Source: Megalobrama amblycephala
Lineage: Eukaryota > Chordata > Actinopteri > Cypriniformes > Xenocyprididae
Direction of reading: 5' to 3'
NCBI RefSeq assembly: GCF_018812025.1
Contig: NC_063052.1
Span: 12,357,501 to 12,421,500, forward strand
Length of the DNA stretch: 64,000 nt
Below, one piece after another: positions 1 to 64,000 of this stretch. Position numbers and translations under genes: made by a program. The first letter of the stretch is position 1, and every line of letters starts with the position of its first letter. Under the pieces are notes generated by a model. The model was not told the origin of the DNA. It saw nothing but the letters and a program-made list of their open reading frames with translations, and made no database searches.

Positions 1-237
1 TTACTGCTTTATAAAGTATCATATATCATATTGCATTAGATAGTGGCCGAAAAGACAGGGACAACATTAATAAACATGTTTTGTGGTAATTAAGAACCAA
101 TTGTGCCAACGTGTTGTGATGAATGGTTTATGCATTAGACATTGGCATTTGAAGTTTATCAATATAGACAAAATCTAGTTAGTATATCATTAAGAGATTA
201 ATAACTATGATTTAAAACTAAAAAGTATATAAACTAC

Positions 238-240
<3 letters not shown>

Positions 241-270
<30 letters not shown>
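241..270. repeat. (AT)n microsatellite
   Basis: About 30 bases of alternating AT followed by a short AAAT run. Confidence 0.95.
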
Positions 271-279
<9 letters not shown>

Positions 280-1096
280 TATATATATAAACGGTACATG
301 TATTCTTCTTGAACCGTACTGTACTAACGTCACGGTTTGGTTCATGCAGTTATACAACGAATACAGTCTGTTACAGGTGATCCACACTCTAATCCACAAG
401 GGGGCGCGCGTGGTAATGCAACACTGTTTGCTAACTGCCACAACAGGAAAAAGCGCAGAAGAAGAGACAATCAATGTTTACGAGTAATCTCTCAACCAGT
501 GTTTCAGCTGTGGAAAGACATCAATAAAACAGCTTGCGAATAATATCTCACGTAGCATTACATTTACCTCAATCAGTGTCCACAGCATGTTAGTTCACTA
601 GAGAAATGAACTCTAGAAGGGAGCGTTTCACTAAATACGTTTAAATAAATGTCATGAAAACAAGTTATGACAGTTACTGTGTAAATGATTATATTTCAAA
701 AATGAACCGAAGTAATAATTTTATAATTATATTTAGAAGTTAATGCAAAACTTGCCTTATGTGTAATTTACATTTTTTTTTTTATTATTTGAGTGTTGAT
801 TATTACATCTAAATAGAAATAACTGAATTTAATAGTTTGGGCTTTGTTGTTAATTGTGACCTTTAATATTATAGTAATATGCAAGAAAGGGCTTCTTGTA
901 TATAGTTTACAGCATTAGCTGAAATAGTTTTTTTATCCTTCTGAAAATGTTAATTATAATTTATTTAAAGAGGGAGACACATTTTGTTCAATAAACCACT
1001 GTATAATAAAAAAAATTCTTCCCCTGCTGTACCGAACCGTGACTTCAATACCGTGGTACGTCCTGAACCATCATGTTTGAGTACCGTTACACCCCA

Positions 1097-1101
<5 letters not shown>

Positions 1102-1172
<71 letters not shown>

Positions 1173-1185
1173 TATATACTTATAT

Positions 1186-1253
<68 letters not shown>
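1102..1253. repeat. (AT)n microsatellite, interrupted
   Basis: Two long alternating TA tracts separated by gtttatatacttatatt. The open frames made of Tyr-Ile repeats here are artefacts of the microsatellite. Confidence 0.97.
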
Positions 1254-1257
<4 letters not shown>

Positions 1258-1738
1258 TATATACACTTTTTTATATACACCCCCACACATAAAATATATG
1301 ACACTGAGATTTAAGCTGAGAATTTTTCTTTGGCTCATATGACATACAGTAAACCACATATAAACTGACAGCAAATAACTCTGAAATTTAGACACTTTGC
1401 TGAAGAAAGTTTTAAACAGTAGCTTTACAGTTTGAAAGCAGCATGCAGAAAATTAACAGTTACTGTGAGACAGAAGCCATTTGCAATGCACATACGTCAC
1501 CACCAGTAGAGACTATTCTTGTTTTTGTTTTTTTGGTTTACTTGCGCTTTTTTTAACATGCAGTCAGAACCAGAGTCACGAGTGCTCAGATCTTCCCTTA
1601 TAATCAGTGTCAAGGTTCGATACAGATCCACTCTTGTTTTCTCTAACAGTCTCTTTATGATCAGCCTGAAATCTTTTATTTTAATAAAGTAATGTTAAAT
1701 AACATTAACATCATCTGTGTCATGCTGTCCATTACTAC

Positions 1739-1881
1739 AGAAAATAATTGGCATTCGTCCCTCAGTTTGTAAAAGCAAGCAAAAAAGCAGTTGCCCCATA
1801 GATTTCAATTATAAATGCATTTTTGTCAACAGTTTATTTTTTAGCTTGCTTTTACAAACTGACATAGTAAATTATTTTCGT
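1739..1881. mobile_element. fold-back MITE-like element
   Basis: An 18-base perfect inverted repeat (cagtttgtaaaagcaagc at 1763-1780, its complement at 1844-1861) is framed by outer gaaaataatt / aattattttc arms. About 140 bases in all. It lies 145 bases left of exon w30. Confidence 0.65.
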
Positions 1882-2025
1882 GGCAAGAGTCTTCACACTG
1901 AATATGTGGATTTCACAAATATTCACCCTTTACTTGTTAAAGTGCACAAGCTATACAGAAATGCAACGAAGAAAGCTAGAGCAAAACAGTGCCATGCTTT
2001 TCAACAGAGCAAGAGAGAGAGTCAC

Positions 2026-53643
<51,618 letters not shown>

Positions 53644-53702
53644 CTGAAAAACAAAACAACAGATCACAGTTTAGAGTCCCTGCAAGAATATCATCATCAG
53701 AA

Positions 53703-53795
53703 ATGTGGCCTAGCAGTTATAATACTGTGCCTGCTCTGATACGTTGAGCTATAGCGCTCAAATGGGAAATTAAGAGTTCAAGTCTGATCCATTGT
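53703..53795 (+). repeat. tRNA-derived SINE-like sequence
   Basis: tggcctagcagttataatac resembles a tRNA A box (tggcNNagYNgg) and gagttcaagtctga a B box, 69 bases apart. It lies just right of exon w1. Too diverged to be a tRNA gene. Confidence 0.5.
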
Positions 53796-54189
53796 AATAT
53801 GTATATTATGTTCACTTTATCAGATTCTTTTGCATTTTTTTAACTGAATGTAAAGACAATCCATACACACAATCATTGCTCTCCCATTCTTGGCATGAGC
53901 AGATATTGCCGCGAGCGCTGGACCTCATTCAAGTGCTTTGCATGAGATCAGCAGCAACCTGGATGAAGCATCACTTCTGTTCGTTTGTTTTTATGATTCA
54001 CAGGTTTGAGTTGACTAGGTTTAGCTAGGCTGTGCCAAAGTTGAGTTAGTCATGCATAGCCAGCAGACTGACTTTGTGAATCTAGGCACTCTGAAAGACC
54101 AATCACGAAAATGTAATATGCGAAAAAGTAAAATCAGATATATATAAACGATAAATATATACATATATTTTCCTAATTTCTTGCCTGGG

Positions 54190-55510
54190 TTATATCTAGC
54201 AGGAAAAAAATCATGTAAATAAATTAAGAGATAATATCTACCTTAAAATAAGTACTAAAATTGAAGTAGGCCAACAAAAATTACTAAAACAGAAAAAAAT
54301 TAACGCTAAATATTAAAAAAAGATAAAATGATAAAAAAATTTATTATAATTTCAATGAAAACCAAAAACATTCAAACAGAACTTATTCAAAAATATATAA
54401 AAATACTATAACTTAAACTGTAAATAAAAAAATATATTAAAATAACTGATGTGATCCAACATTTTTTTGCTTATATATGCGGCCGATCGGAGTTCAAATC
54501 CGGTTCAGGTCATTTCCCAAAATAATGTCTAGCTGAAATAAAATAAGAACTAAAATTAAAAAAAAAAAAAGAAAAAAGAAAAAAAAAAGAAAAGAAATAA
54601 AATTAAATTAAATTAAAAAACTAATTAAAAAAAAGTATTAAAAAATGTAAAAATACTATAACAGTATATTATAAGCACTAAAATAAGTACTAAAATTATA
54701 AAATTAAAATAACTAAAATTACTAAAACTGAAATAAAAATAAATTAAGGCTAAATAGAAATATTTAAAAAGCATGGTAAATAACTTGAGAAATAATGTCT
54801 AGCTGAAATAAAATAAGAACTAAAATTTAAAAAAAGAAAAAAAAAAGAAATTAAATTAAATTAAAAAATATTTAAAAAAACATTCAAAAAAATGTAAAAA
54901 TACTATAACAGTATATTATAAGCACTAAAATAAGTACTAAAATTACTCAAACTGAAATAAAAATAAATTAAGGCTAAATAGAAATATTTAAAAAAAAACA
55001 TGGTAAATAACTTGAGAAATAATGTCTAGCTGAAATAAAATAAGAACTAAAATTAAAAAAAAAGAAAAAAATATATTTTAAAAAAAAGTATTCAAAAAAA
55101 ATGTAAAAATACTATAACAGTATATTATAAGCACTAAAATAAGTACTAAAATTACTAAAACTGAAATAAAAATAAATTAAGGCTAAATAGAAATATTTAA
55201 AAAGCATGGTAAATAACTTAAGAAATAATGTCTAGCTGAAATAAAATAAAAACTAAAATTGAAGTACTAAAAATGGACAAACTAAAATTAAAAACTGAAA
55301 ACAAAAAAGCTCATTCAAAAAATGTATAAATACTGTAACAGCATACAATAGCAGTATAAGTACTAAATTTACTAAAACGGAAATAAAAATAAATTAAAGC
55401 TAAGTAGAAATATTTGAAAAAAACATGGTAAATAAATTAAATACTGTCTAGCTGAAATAAAATAAGTACTAAAAGTAGTAAAACTTAAATAAATAAAATG
55501 AAAATAAAAA
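54190..55510. repeat. AT-rich tandem array, unit about 205-290 bases
   Basis: The unit start aataatgtctagctgaaata recurs at 54521, 54791, 55018 and 55224, with diverged copies at about 54227 and 55438. Each unit carries agcactaaaataagtactaa, actgaaataaaaataaatta and atggtaaata. Unit length varies through A-runs. Confidence 0.88.
54480..54520 (+). repeat. SINE B-box fragment
   Basis: cggagttcaaatccggttca resembles a tRNA B-box region and interrupts the first unit of the tandem array. Confidence 0.35.
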
Positions 55511-55716
55511 CTTTTTCATGTCAATACAAAACATGGTATTAGTTCATGATCTTCTAGAATGCATTTCAGAGCAGGACGAATGCAAGAAGACTCTGGTACG
55601 GCACTAAACTTGCTAGTAAAGCATCATGGACATGCAGTCTTTAATTCCACTCCTACTATCCCTCCATCCCAGGGCTGCTAATTGAGCATGAAATGTGGTT
55701 GAAGGAGCCGATCCCT

Positions 55717-55831
<115 letters not shown>

Positions 55832-56379
55832 CTGAGAGATAGATAGATGATGTCATGTATCCATTTTCCTGTGATGCTCCCCTGTGGTGTCTCAGCGCCG
55901 CTCTCTGTACAAAAGAACACCTTTCTCTCTGTCACTCCGCCTCATTTCCTCTCTCTCTCTTTTTTTCTATACATCCCACTGGAAGGTTTGTTTTTCCACT
56001 ACTGCTACTGTGACCATGTGATCTAATGAAAACATGGAACCTTCTGCAGACTATTTCCAGCAATTGAAAGGAATGGTTAAAAAATGTACAGTATGTCATT
56101 AATTATTCACCCTTAGGTCTGTGGAAACCTGCATGGCTGTCTTTGATCTGTGGATGGAGTTATTTATAGCAGAACGTCCAAGCTGCTCACATACAAGCAA
56201 CGTCGTCCATGAAAAAGGTCCTGACACAAAGCTGTCATATGGGTTCAGAAGTATTACAATATAAAGCATGAATTGCAATGCAGTGCAATTAAGGAGTGTT
56301 TTGTCCTTTTGAAACTTGACAGTCCTGGTCACCATCCACTTCACATTACAGTTCAAATTTATATTATTCCTGATATAAC

Positions 56380-56978
56380 AAATGTAATTTGTTATAATTG
56401 GATATACAATTTAAAAATGGTATCTTGAGTAATAGCTACAACAAAATAATTATAATAATTAATATGTATTACTTGTATAATAACAATAGTAATAATAGAA
56501 TAATTTTAATCTATATATTTTTTTTTAAATATATACAATATTAGACTTATTTATATTATTCATGATCATATAAATTAGTTTTATATTAAAATGTTATGTA
56601 ATTCATTATAATTAGATATATTTAAATTGTATTGAGTAATGAATACAAAAAATAATTGTAATATAATTAATATGCATAACTTGTATAATAATAAAAATAT
56701 AATAATTAATGTTAATATATAATTATTAAAAATAATATAGAATATTAGACTTAATATTTATATTCTTCATGAATATAAAAAAGTATATATTGAATGTTAT
56801 GTAATTTGCTACAATTAGACAATTTAACAAATATTATTGCATTTATTACTCAAGATACTAATAAAAAATTATAACAATTAATATTATGACTTTTATAATA
56901 CTAAAATTAATTTTAATATATTTTTATTTAAAAAAATAATATAGATTAGACTATTATTCATAATACAAATTTATACAG

Positions 56979-57041
<63 letters not shown>

Positions 57042-57190
57042 AAATGCTATGTAATTTGTTATTAGATATATAATTTATAAATATATTATAAATATTTATA
57101 ATTAATATGTACTAATATTTATATAACAATAATAAAATATTTTATTTTAATATATTTTCTATTTGTAAAAATATAATAAACAGTATTAGA
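56380..57190. repeat. AT-rich tandem array, unit about 205-250 bases, four copies
   Basis: atgtaatttgttataatt-type starts at about 56383, 56597, 56801 and 57050; each unit continues with aattaatatgYattacttg, ataatattagacttatttat and related blocks. (AT)n and a T-run (56983-57040) interrupt the last junction. Confidence 0.75.
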
Positions 57191-57567
57191 CAATTTAATT
57201 ATTTATTTAAAATGCTGCAAGACTGAAATTGGAAAAATTGCAATATATTTAAGAAAAGAGACAAAAGGTGATCATGAACTGCGTTTTCCAGGACTGAACA
57301 GCACTGTGAGTAATGATTAGATGTGGAGGCTGGGAGAATTATAGACAGCTCTGCTGGTCAGAAGGGCTCAGATTCAGTAACTGCACAGCTTTCTCTAAAC
57401 CCTGCTGAGTGTCTGAGGAGACGAGGGTTTAGGTTCTCCGCCGCATCCCTGTATCTATTTGTGCGAGTTAGAGAGCCCACACTCTTCCCTCAGGGTCTGA
57501 GAGAGACAGGCCGCGGTATGGTGGGGCAAATGAGGTTCTCACTTCTGCAGCTGCATGATGTAATTCC

Positions 57568-57576
57568 GTGTGTGTG

Positions 57577-57608
<32 letters not shown>

Positions 57609-57615
57609 CGTGTGT
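57568..57615. repeat. (GT)n microsatellite
   Basis: About 45 bases of GT with GC interruptions, inside copy 1 of the duplication. Confidence 0.93.
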
Positions 57616-57832
57616 TTCACTGCAGTAGAACAGGAGAGGGTGAAGCACATTTAATAATGGTTCACAATATGAATCCAATGACTCTGAAGTGACAGTCATC
57701 CGAAAATAGAAGTCCATAGAAATAACAAACATTATAAATACACACAATTACCTAGTTTGACAGATGAAAACACATCGAACTTGTATCATGTGTTCATACT
57801 ATAATCCAAATTCTAAAACCCTGGCCTATACC

Positions 57833-58312
57833 AAAGTCCCTTTAAGACAAGTCATTTCACTCGGCGGCCATCTTTGAAACGCCTCTCGGGCATCCTGGGC
57901 ATCATGCAGCTCCTATCTCTTTGAATGGGGAAACATCAGATTCTCCAAAACTGTTCGTCAACCTTACGATTAAATTTCATATTTGAAATCACCAATGAAA
58001 TCTAACAACAACCGACTCATAAATATAGTTTCTAAACGCTCGAATCATGACAAAAAACCTGTATTTTTTTCAAGCTGGATCAAGCTAATGCGCATGCGCA
58101 GACCTAAATGCGCGTCTCTTCGGGGGCGCGCTCTGACTGTTTCTATAGAAACCGGTGATTCTAACGGCCGCTGAAGTGACGCGATGACTTTACCAGTCGG
58201 CAATTGGCTCTTTGCTTTAGAAGGCGGGACGTATTCCGCCATATTGCGCGTTACACTTTCTCCCATTCAAAACAATACGAGTGACACGTCTTGTGTTATT
58301 CTATAGTCTTTG
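57833..58312. mobile_element. 480-base GC-rich insertion with perfect 8-base duplication
   Basis: cctatacc stands on both sides (57825-57832, 58313-58320). The insert starts aaagtccctttaagacaagt and ends attctatagtctttg, so inverted ends are only about 5-7 bases. CpG-rich interior. Copy 2 of the host duplication lacks it, giving an empty-site reference at about 60575. Confidence 0.75.
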
Positions 58313-58418
58313 CCTATACCTATACTTTGTATTTTTAGAATAAAAATGTTATTTTAAAAAATAATATAGATTAGACTATTATTCATAATACAAATTTATA
58401 CAGTATATTATATTATAT

Positions 58419-60312
<1,894 letters not shown>

Positions 60313-60620
60313 TATATAATAATTATATATAATTATTTATTTAAAATGCTGCAAGACTGAAATTGGAAAAATTGCAATATATTTAAGTAAAAGAGAGACA
60401 AGGTGATCATGAACTGTGTTTTCCAGGACTGAACAGCACTGTGAGTAATGATTAGATGTGGAGGCTGGGAGAATTACAGACAGCTTTAATATGAATAATA
60501 ATATTAAATTATTAGATATTATTAATAATAACAATAATAATACATTATCAAGCATACCCCAAATTCTAAAATCCTATACATTTGGTCTTTTTTGAATAAA
60601 AATTGTATTATTTTTTAATA

Positions 60621-61814
60621 ATAATATTAACATTAATGCAAACTTACTTTTTTATTTTAAATGATTCACTATTTTAGGACTCTCCTGAATGTCTGTCAGA
60701 TTTAAATAGCTTCTAGCTAACACACACCCAAGGTTACAACCTGCAATCTAATCATTCTGGGTTTAAATTGAGGTTTCTGCAAGGCTAATCATTTCCTTTA
60801 TCACGTATAGATTTTACATTCATCTACTCGTTTCCTCACCATGACAGAAGACAAAGGAATGACCTCCATCTCACATCCGAAACGGCTCGTAAGGAGATGA
60901 CCGTTCCCAACATATTCTCTCACCAAAATCAATCCCATTTCACAGCCATGCCGCTGTCCTTCAAGCTTTGCATGCAGGGAAACTAGATATTTCATCCATC
61001 ATTTCGGCATCCAAACCACAGAAATACAACAAACCACTTCAACAAATAGAGACATTACGCTTGGAGAAAATCAGACGGCTATTCTTTTCCCAGAGCTGGA
61101 AGAGCTCTGAATGTGGTTGGGAATTCACAGTCTATGGAAAACAAACTAAGGAATCTGGGAAAAAATGAACACGAGTTGGTTTTTAGAAGGGAAACTTCAA
61201 AAGGACACTGCTGTACCGAGGGACTGTTCTTCAGTGACGGGAAGGTGAAACGTGGGCGAGTTTTAAGGTCACTTAAACCAAACAATTAAAAAGAAGGAAG
61301 AATGCGCCATGGAATCAATCTGTATCAGCGTATCTGTAGGTTCCTCCAAGCCTAACCTTTCTCTTCCTCACAGACGATTATTTTTCATGGCTTATCAGGT
61401 ATCGGAAAGAGAACAGACAACAAAACACAGCCTTCGCAGTTTCCAGGTAATAGGCTGCTGATCTGGCCGATACTGAAGAAGTAATGGCTGGAGATAACAA
61501 CAATAACTGCAGACTTCAGACACTCTGAAACTGGCATCGCTTCACATATACCGGCAACTGTTTCCTCTACATCCAAACAGCAGAGCTCCAGACTTCTGCT
61601 AGATGGCAGCAGAGAGGCCACACTGATCAACACTACAGTGATGAGATGATGGAGAGAGAAGAAGTGGACAAGAGAGGCAATGTAATGGATGTAGAGGAGA
61701 GTTATTGAATGAGAAGAGAAGCAAGCAAGAAAGATGATCATATATGACTTATAATGTAGTATTTATACATCAAGGTATTATTTGTTGTACTGCTTTTTCA
61801 GTTTTTATATATAA
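60621..61814 (-). other. plain intron sequence in the 5' intron
   Basis: No trio exon 1, no transposon terminus and no tandem repeat recognised. The short open frames here have no recognisable domain. Confidence 0.55.
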
Positions 61815-63085
61815 AGTTTGGGGTCAGTAAGATTTTTTTTTTTTTCTTCAATTATTAATACTTTTATTCAGCAAGGATGTATTAAATTGATCAAAAGTGA
61901 CAAAGACATTAAAATATTTCTATTTCAAATAAATGCTGTTCTTTTGAACTTTCTATTCCTGAAAAAATGTAACAGTTTCCATATTAACCCTCTACAGCAC
62001 AGCGTTACCCTCAGGCAACGGAAAGTTTTCTTAAGCCCCATGTTTAGTACTTTTCTCTTTAAATGATTACAACAAATTAGAAAAGTCGAGAAAGTACCAA
62101 AGATCAGTCCAGTAAGGTGAGGGACTCACTATCAAGCACCATTTGAAGGTGGGACGTCCTGTTCTGACACATGGTCACAGGAGCACAGGGTGTGAGAAGG
62201 CGGCAAGATTATTTGCTTTAGTAATCTTATTTAAAATTACATGAACTGTACATAAAAAATATGTATGTGTGTGTGTGTATGAAGGTGTAGAGAAGCCTTT
62301 TGTCAGGTTTTATGAAGATTTTTTTATTTTGCATGTTCAGAAATTCAGTTTTTCTTTCGGGTGCCTCAGGGCAACGTTGTGCGATAAGGGGTACTTTTTG
62401 AGGATGTTTTAGACAATACCTCACATTGGCCATAATGTGTTATAAGAGGTTCCGGGGTGTGCAGGAACACCCAAAGGGATGTGCAAAAATTGTATCATAC
62501 ACCACTATGTCTCAGCAGAGAAGAACTGCTTTTTGAAGTTTCGTACGCAGTGAAATCTTATTACATGAAGTATATTATTTGACATGACACATTACATGAT
62601 ACAAACCTATTCATGTATCAAATTCATTATATCAGTGTCTTTCAAGTGTTTTTAACCTTTTTACTTAATGATTTCTTGACATTTTTTAAAAAAAGAAGTG
62701 ATTTTGCATTGCTCTCTGAGCATTGTCTTATGATAATTTTCTTTAGGATTCTATACCATTGATGCACAACGGTGCCCTGAGGCAACGAAAAAAAATTTTG
62801 GGGTGGGGGGCAAAGAAATGTTTTTCAATCAATCAATATAATGTTCCCAAATGAACCAAAAAATTATGTGGAATTATGTGCCATCAACATGTGCAGTAGA
62901 GAGGGTTAAGCAAATATTAAGCAGCACAACTGTTTTCATCAGATCATCATATTAGAATGATTTCTGATGGATCATGTGACACTGAAGACTGGAGAAATGA
63001 TGCTGAAAATTCAGCTTTGATCACAGGAATAAATTACATTTTAAAATGTATTCAAATAGAAAACAGTTATTTTAAAACTTTGCAA
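61815..63085. mobile_element. TACACTACC-family repeat, interrupted
   Basis: aagtttggggtcagtaagat at the left; after the insertion it resumes with aaatattaagcagcacaact and gaatgatttctgatggatca. A piggyBac-like element splits it. Confidence 0.75.
61988..62905. mobile_element. piggyBac-like TTAA element
   Basis: TTAA on both sides (61984-61987, 62906-62909). Ends ccctctacagcacagcgtt and (complement) ccctctctactgcacatgtt. TTAA with CCCT ends fits piggyBac. It contains three copies of a caggcaacg motif and no transposase frame. Confidence 0.65.
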
Positions 63086-63450
63086 TGGAATTGTATATAA
63101 GAATAAATTATTACTATATTGCAATAATTATATTCTAATGAGAATTATCTGTATTTTTTCAAGGTAATTCAAAGTATAAAATATCTGGTCGGATTGTGAT
63201 GATTCGAATTTGCAGCAAATGTGCCTGACTTAATGAAAAAGTCAAAATTAAGTTACTATTATCCTAATAATAGCTTTATATTGTCATTATGTAAAAATAT
63301 AATTTCTTATTTTATTTCTGGTGTAAAATGTAGACATGTTTTTGTAAAATTCATCCAAATGTCTGCTAAATATATGTTCTGTCAAGGATTTATAGCTATT
63401 CTTCATCAACAACACACACAAATGTGCAATTGTACATTCATAACTACAAC
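63086..63450 (-). other. plain AT-rich intron sequence
   Basis: No exon or element recognised. Confidence 0.6.
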
Positions 63451-63454
63451 TTAA

Positions 63455-64000
63455 AGTGCCCCTATTATGCTTTTTTGAATATTTCCTTTCATGTGGTGTG
63501 AGATACAGCGGTTTGTGAATGTAAAAGGTCTGCAAAGTTTCAAATATCAAAGTGCATGAATAAACGTATTGTCTCCTAAATAAAGAATCGATTCCAAACT
63601 GCTGAAACGAGTCATCAGCAATTCCAGTCTCACTTCCTGTTACATGCCTGCATAACAATGTAACAAATTTGCATAATGCCAGTCTATGGTCTTCATTGGC
63701 TGCCAGAACGTCGTCTACTTTGTCAAACACTGTAGTTGTAGCTTAGACTGTTTGGTTTCTTGTTGTCGACATGTCAAGACGACGCTGTTTTCTGTGCTGC
63801 AAATCCACTTTGATGCACTTCCCAAGGATGAGGACTCTTCCTCAAGTGCGGAGGAAGAGCTGAAATTCAGATATGGTAATGGGTGTTTGGTTTCCAACAT
63901 GCACTGTAAGTTGTAGACCAATCACAACAGACTGGGCCGTCTGATCAATCTGAGCAGAGGAAGCTCTCGAAAAGGCGGGGTTTAGAGAGACCGGATATTT
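63455..64000. mobile_element. TTAA-type element, right end outside window
   Basis: TTAA at 63451-63454 followed by agtgcccctattatgctttt, a terminus related to the complement of the right end of copy B (24881-25449). It carries a plus-strand frame around 63770-63860 (MSRRRCFLCCKSTLMHFPRM) that may be a degraded Cys-rich transposase start. It is truncated by the window edge. Confidence 0.6.

Larger units (their letters stand above)
1..2025 (-). other. trio intron downstream of w30 (3' part outside window)
   Basis: AT-rich intron. It holds a short (AT)n at 241-270, a long (AT)n block at 1102-1253 and a small fold-back element at 1739-1881. The remainder (about 270-1100 and 1260-1735) shows no coding exon or recognisable element on either strand. 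Confidence 0.8.

Noticed and set aside
984..1395. Tyr-Ile repeat open frames on both strands
   Set aside because: They are translations of alternating AT microsatellite; the same applies at 8901-9342, 12148-12680, 20434-20696 and 29140-29358.
53703..53795. A functional tRNA gene
   Set aside because: A- and B-box-like motifs are present but no cloverleaf with paired acceptor stem can be drawn; a SINE remnant is more likely.

Overview
The window is vertebrate genomic DNA, most likely from a cyprinid-type teleost. It is AT-rich, saturated with dinucleotide microsatellites and with DNA-transposon families that look like those of zebrafish and carp, and it carries one split vertebrate gene. That gene is trio (triple functional domain protein, a Rho guanine-nucleotide exchange factor) on the minus strand. 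I could place 30 consecutive coding exons, from 53643 (5' side) down to 2026 (3' side). All have GT-AG borders and compatible phases, and together they give about 1,529 codons. They encode the end of the N-terminus, the Sec14/CRAL-TRIO lipid-binding domain, the whole spectrin-repeat array, the first DH (RhoGEF) domain and most of the first PH domain. The start codon and exon 1 lie beyond 64000. The rest of PH1 and the second GEF/SH3/Ig/kinase half lie beyond position 1. Paralogue-diagnostic residues (for example VGRTPTSDNKIVLK in PH1) favour trio over kalirin; trioa versus triob cannot be decided here.

Layout: 1-2025 is the intron after the last visible exon. 2026-5289 holds the compact PH1/DH1 exon cluster and the last spectrin exons, with introns often under 100 bases. 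8268-38075 holds the spectrin-repeat exons separated by transposon-rich introns. 45161-53643 holds the three visible Sec14 exons. 53644-64000 is a very large 5' intron made mostly of tandem AT-rich arrays and transposons. No second complete gene was found. An unexplained open segment on the plus strand (about 46078-46263) and a 123-base candidate cassette exon inside trio (27774-27896) are recorded separately.

Most intronic DNA is transposon debris, often nested. A four-level nest lies at 49401-51568 (TTAA-flanked element, then Harbinger-like element, then a fish repeat, then a solo LTR). A three-level nest lies at 16061-18317. A Kolobok-like element with a THAP-domain fragment sits inside a hAT-like element at 40975-43434. 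A hAT-like element with a BED-type zinc-finger ORF lies at 23650-24753, and a piggyBac-like TTAA element interrupts an older repeat at 61988-62905. Three separate places show local tandem duplication of AT-rich units (36075-37215, 54190-55510, 56380-60620).

The most consequential observation in the gene is a one-base excess in a run of six C (six G in the coding sense) at 3336-3341 in a DH-domain exon. It makes that exon 91 instead of the expected 90 bases and creates an immediate in-exon stop. It is either a homopolymer error in the sequence or a real truncating allele. All family names for transposons come from termini, target-site duplications and remembered family features, not from a database search.
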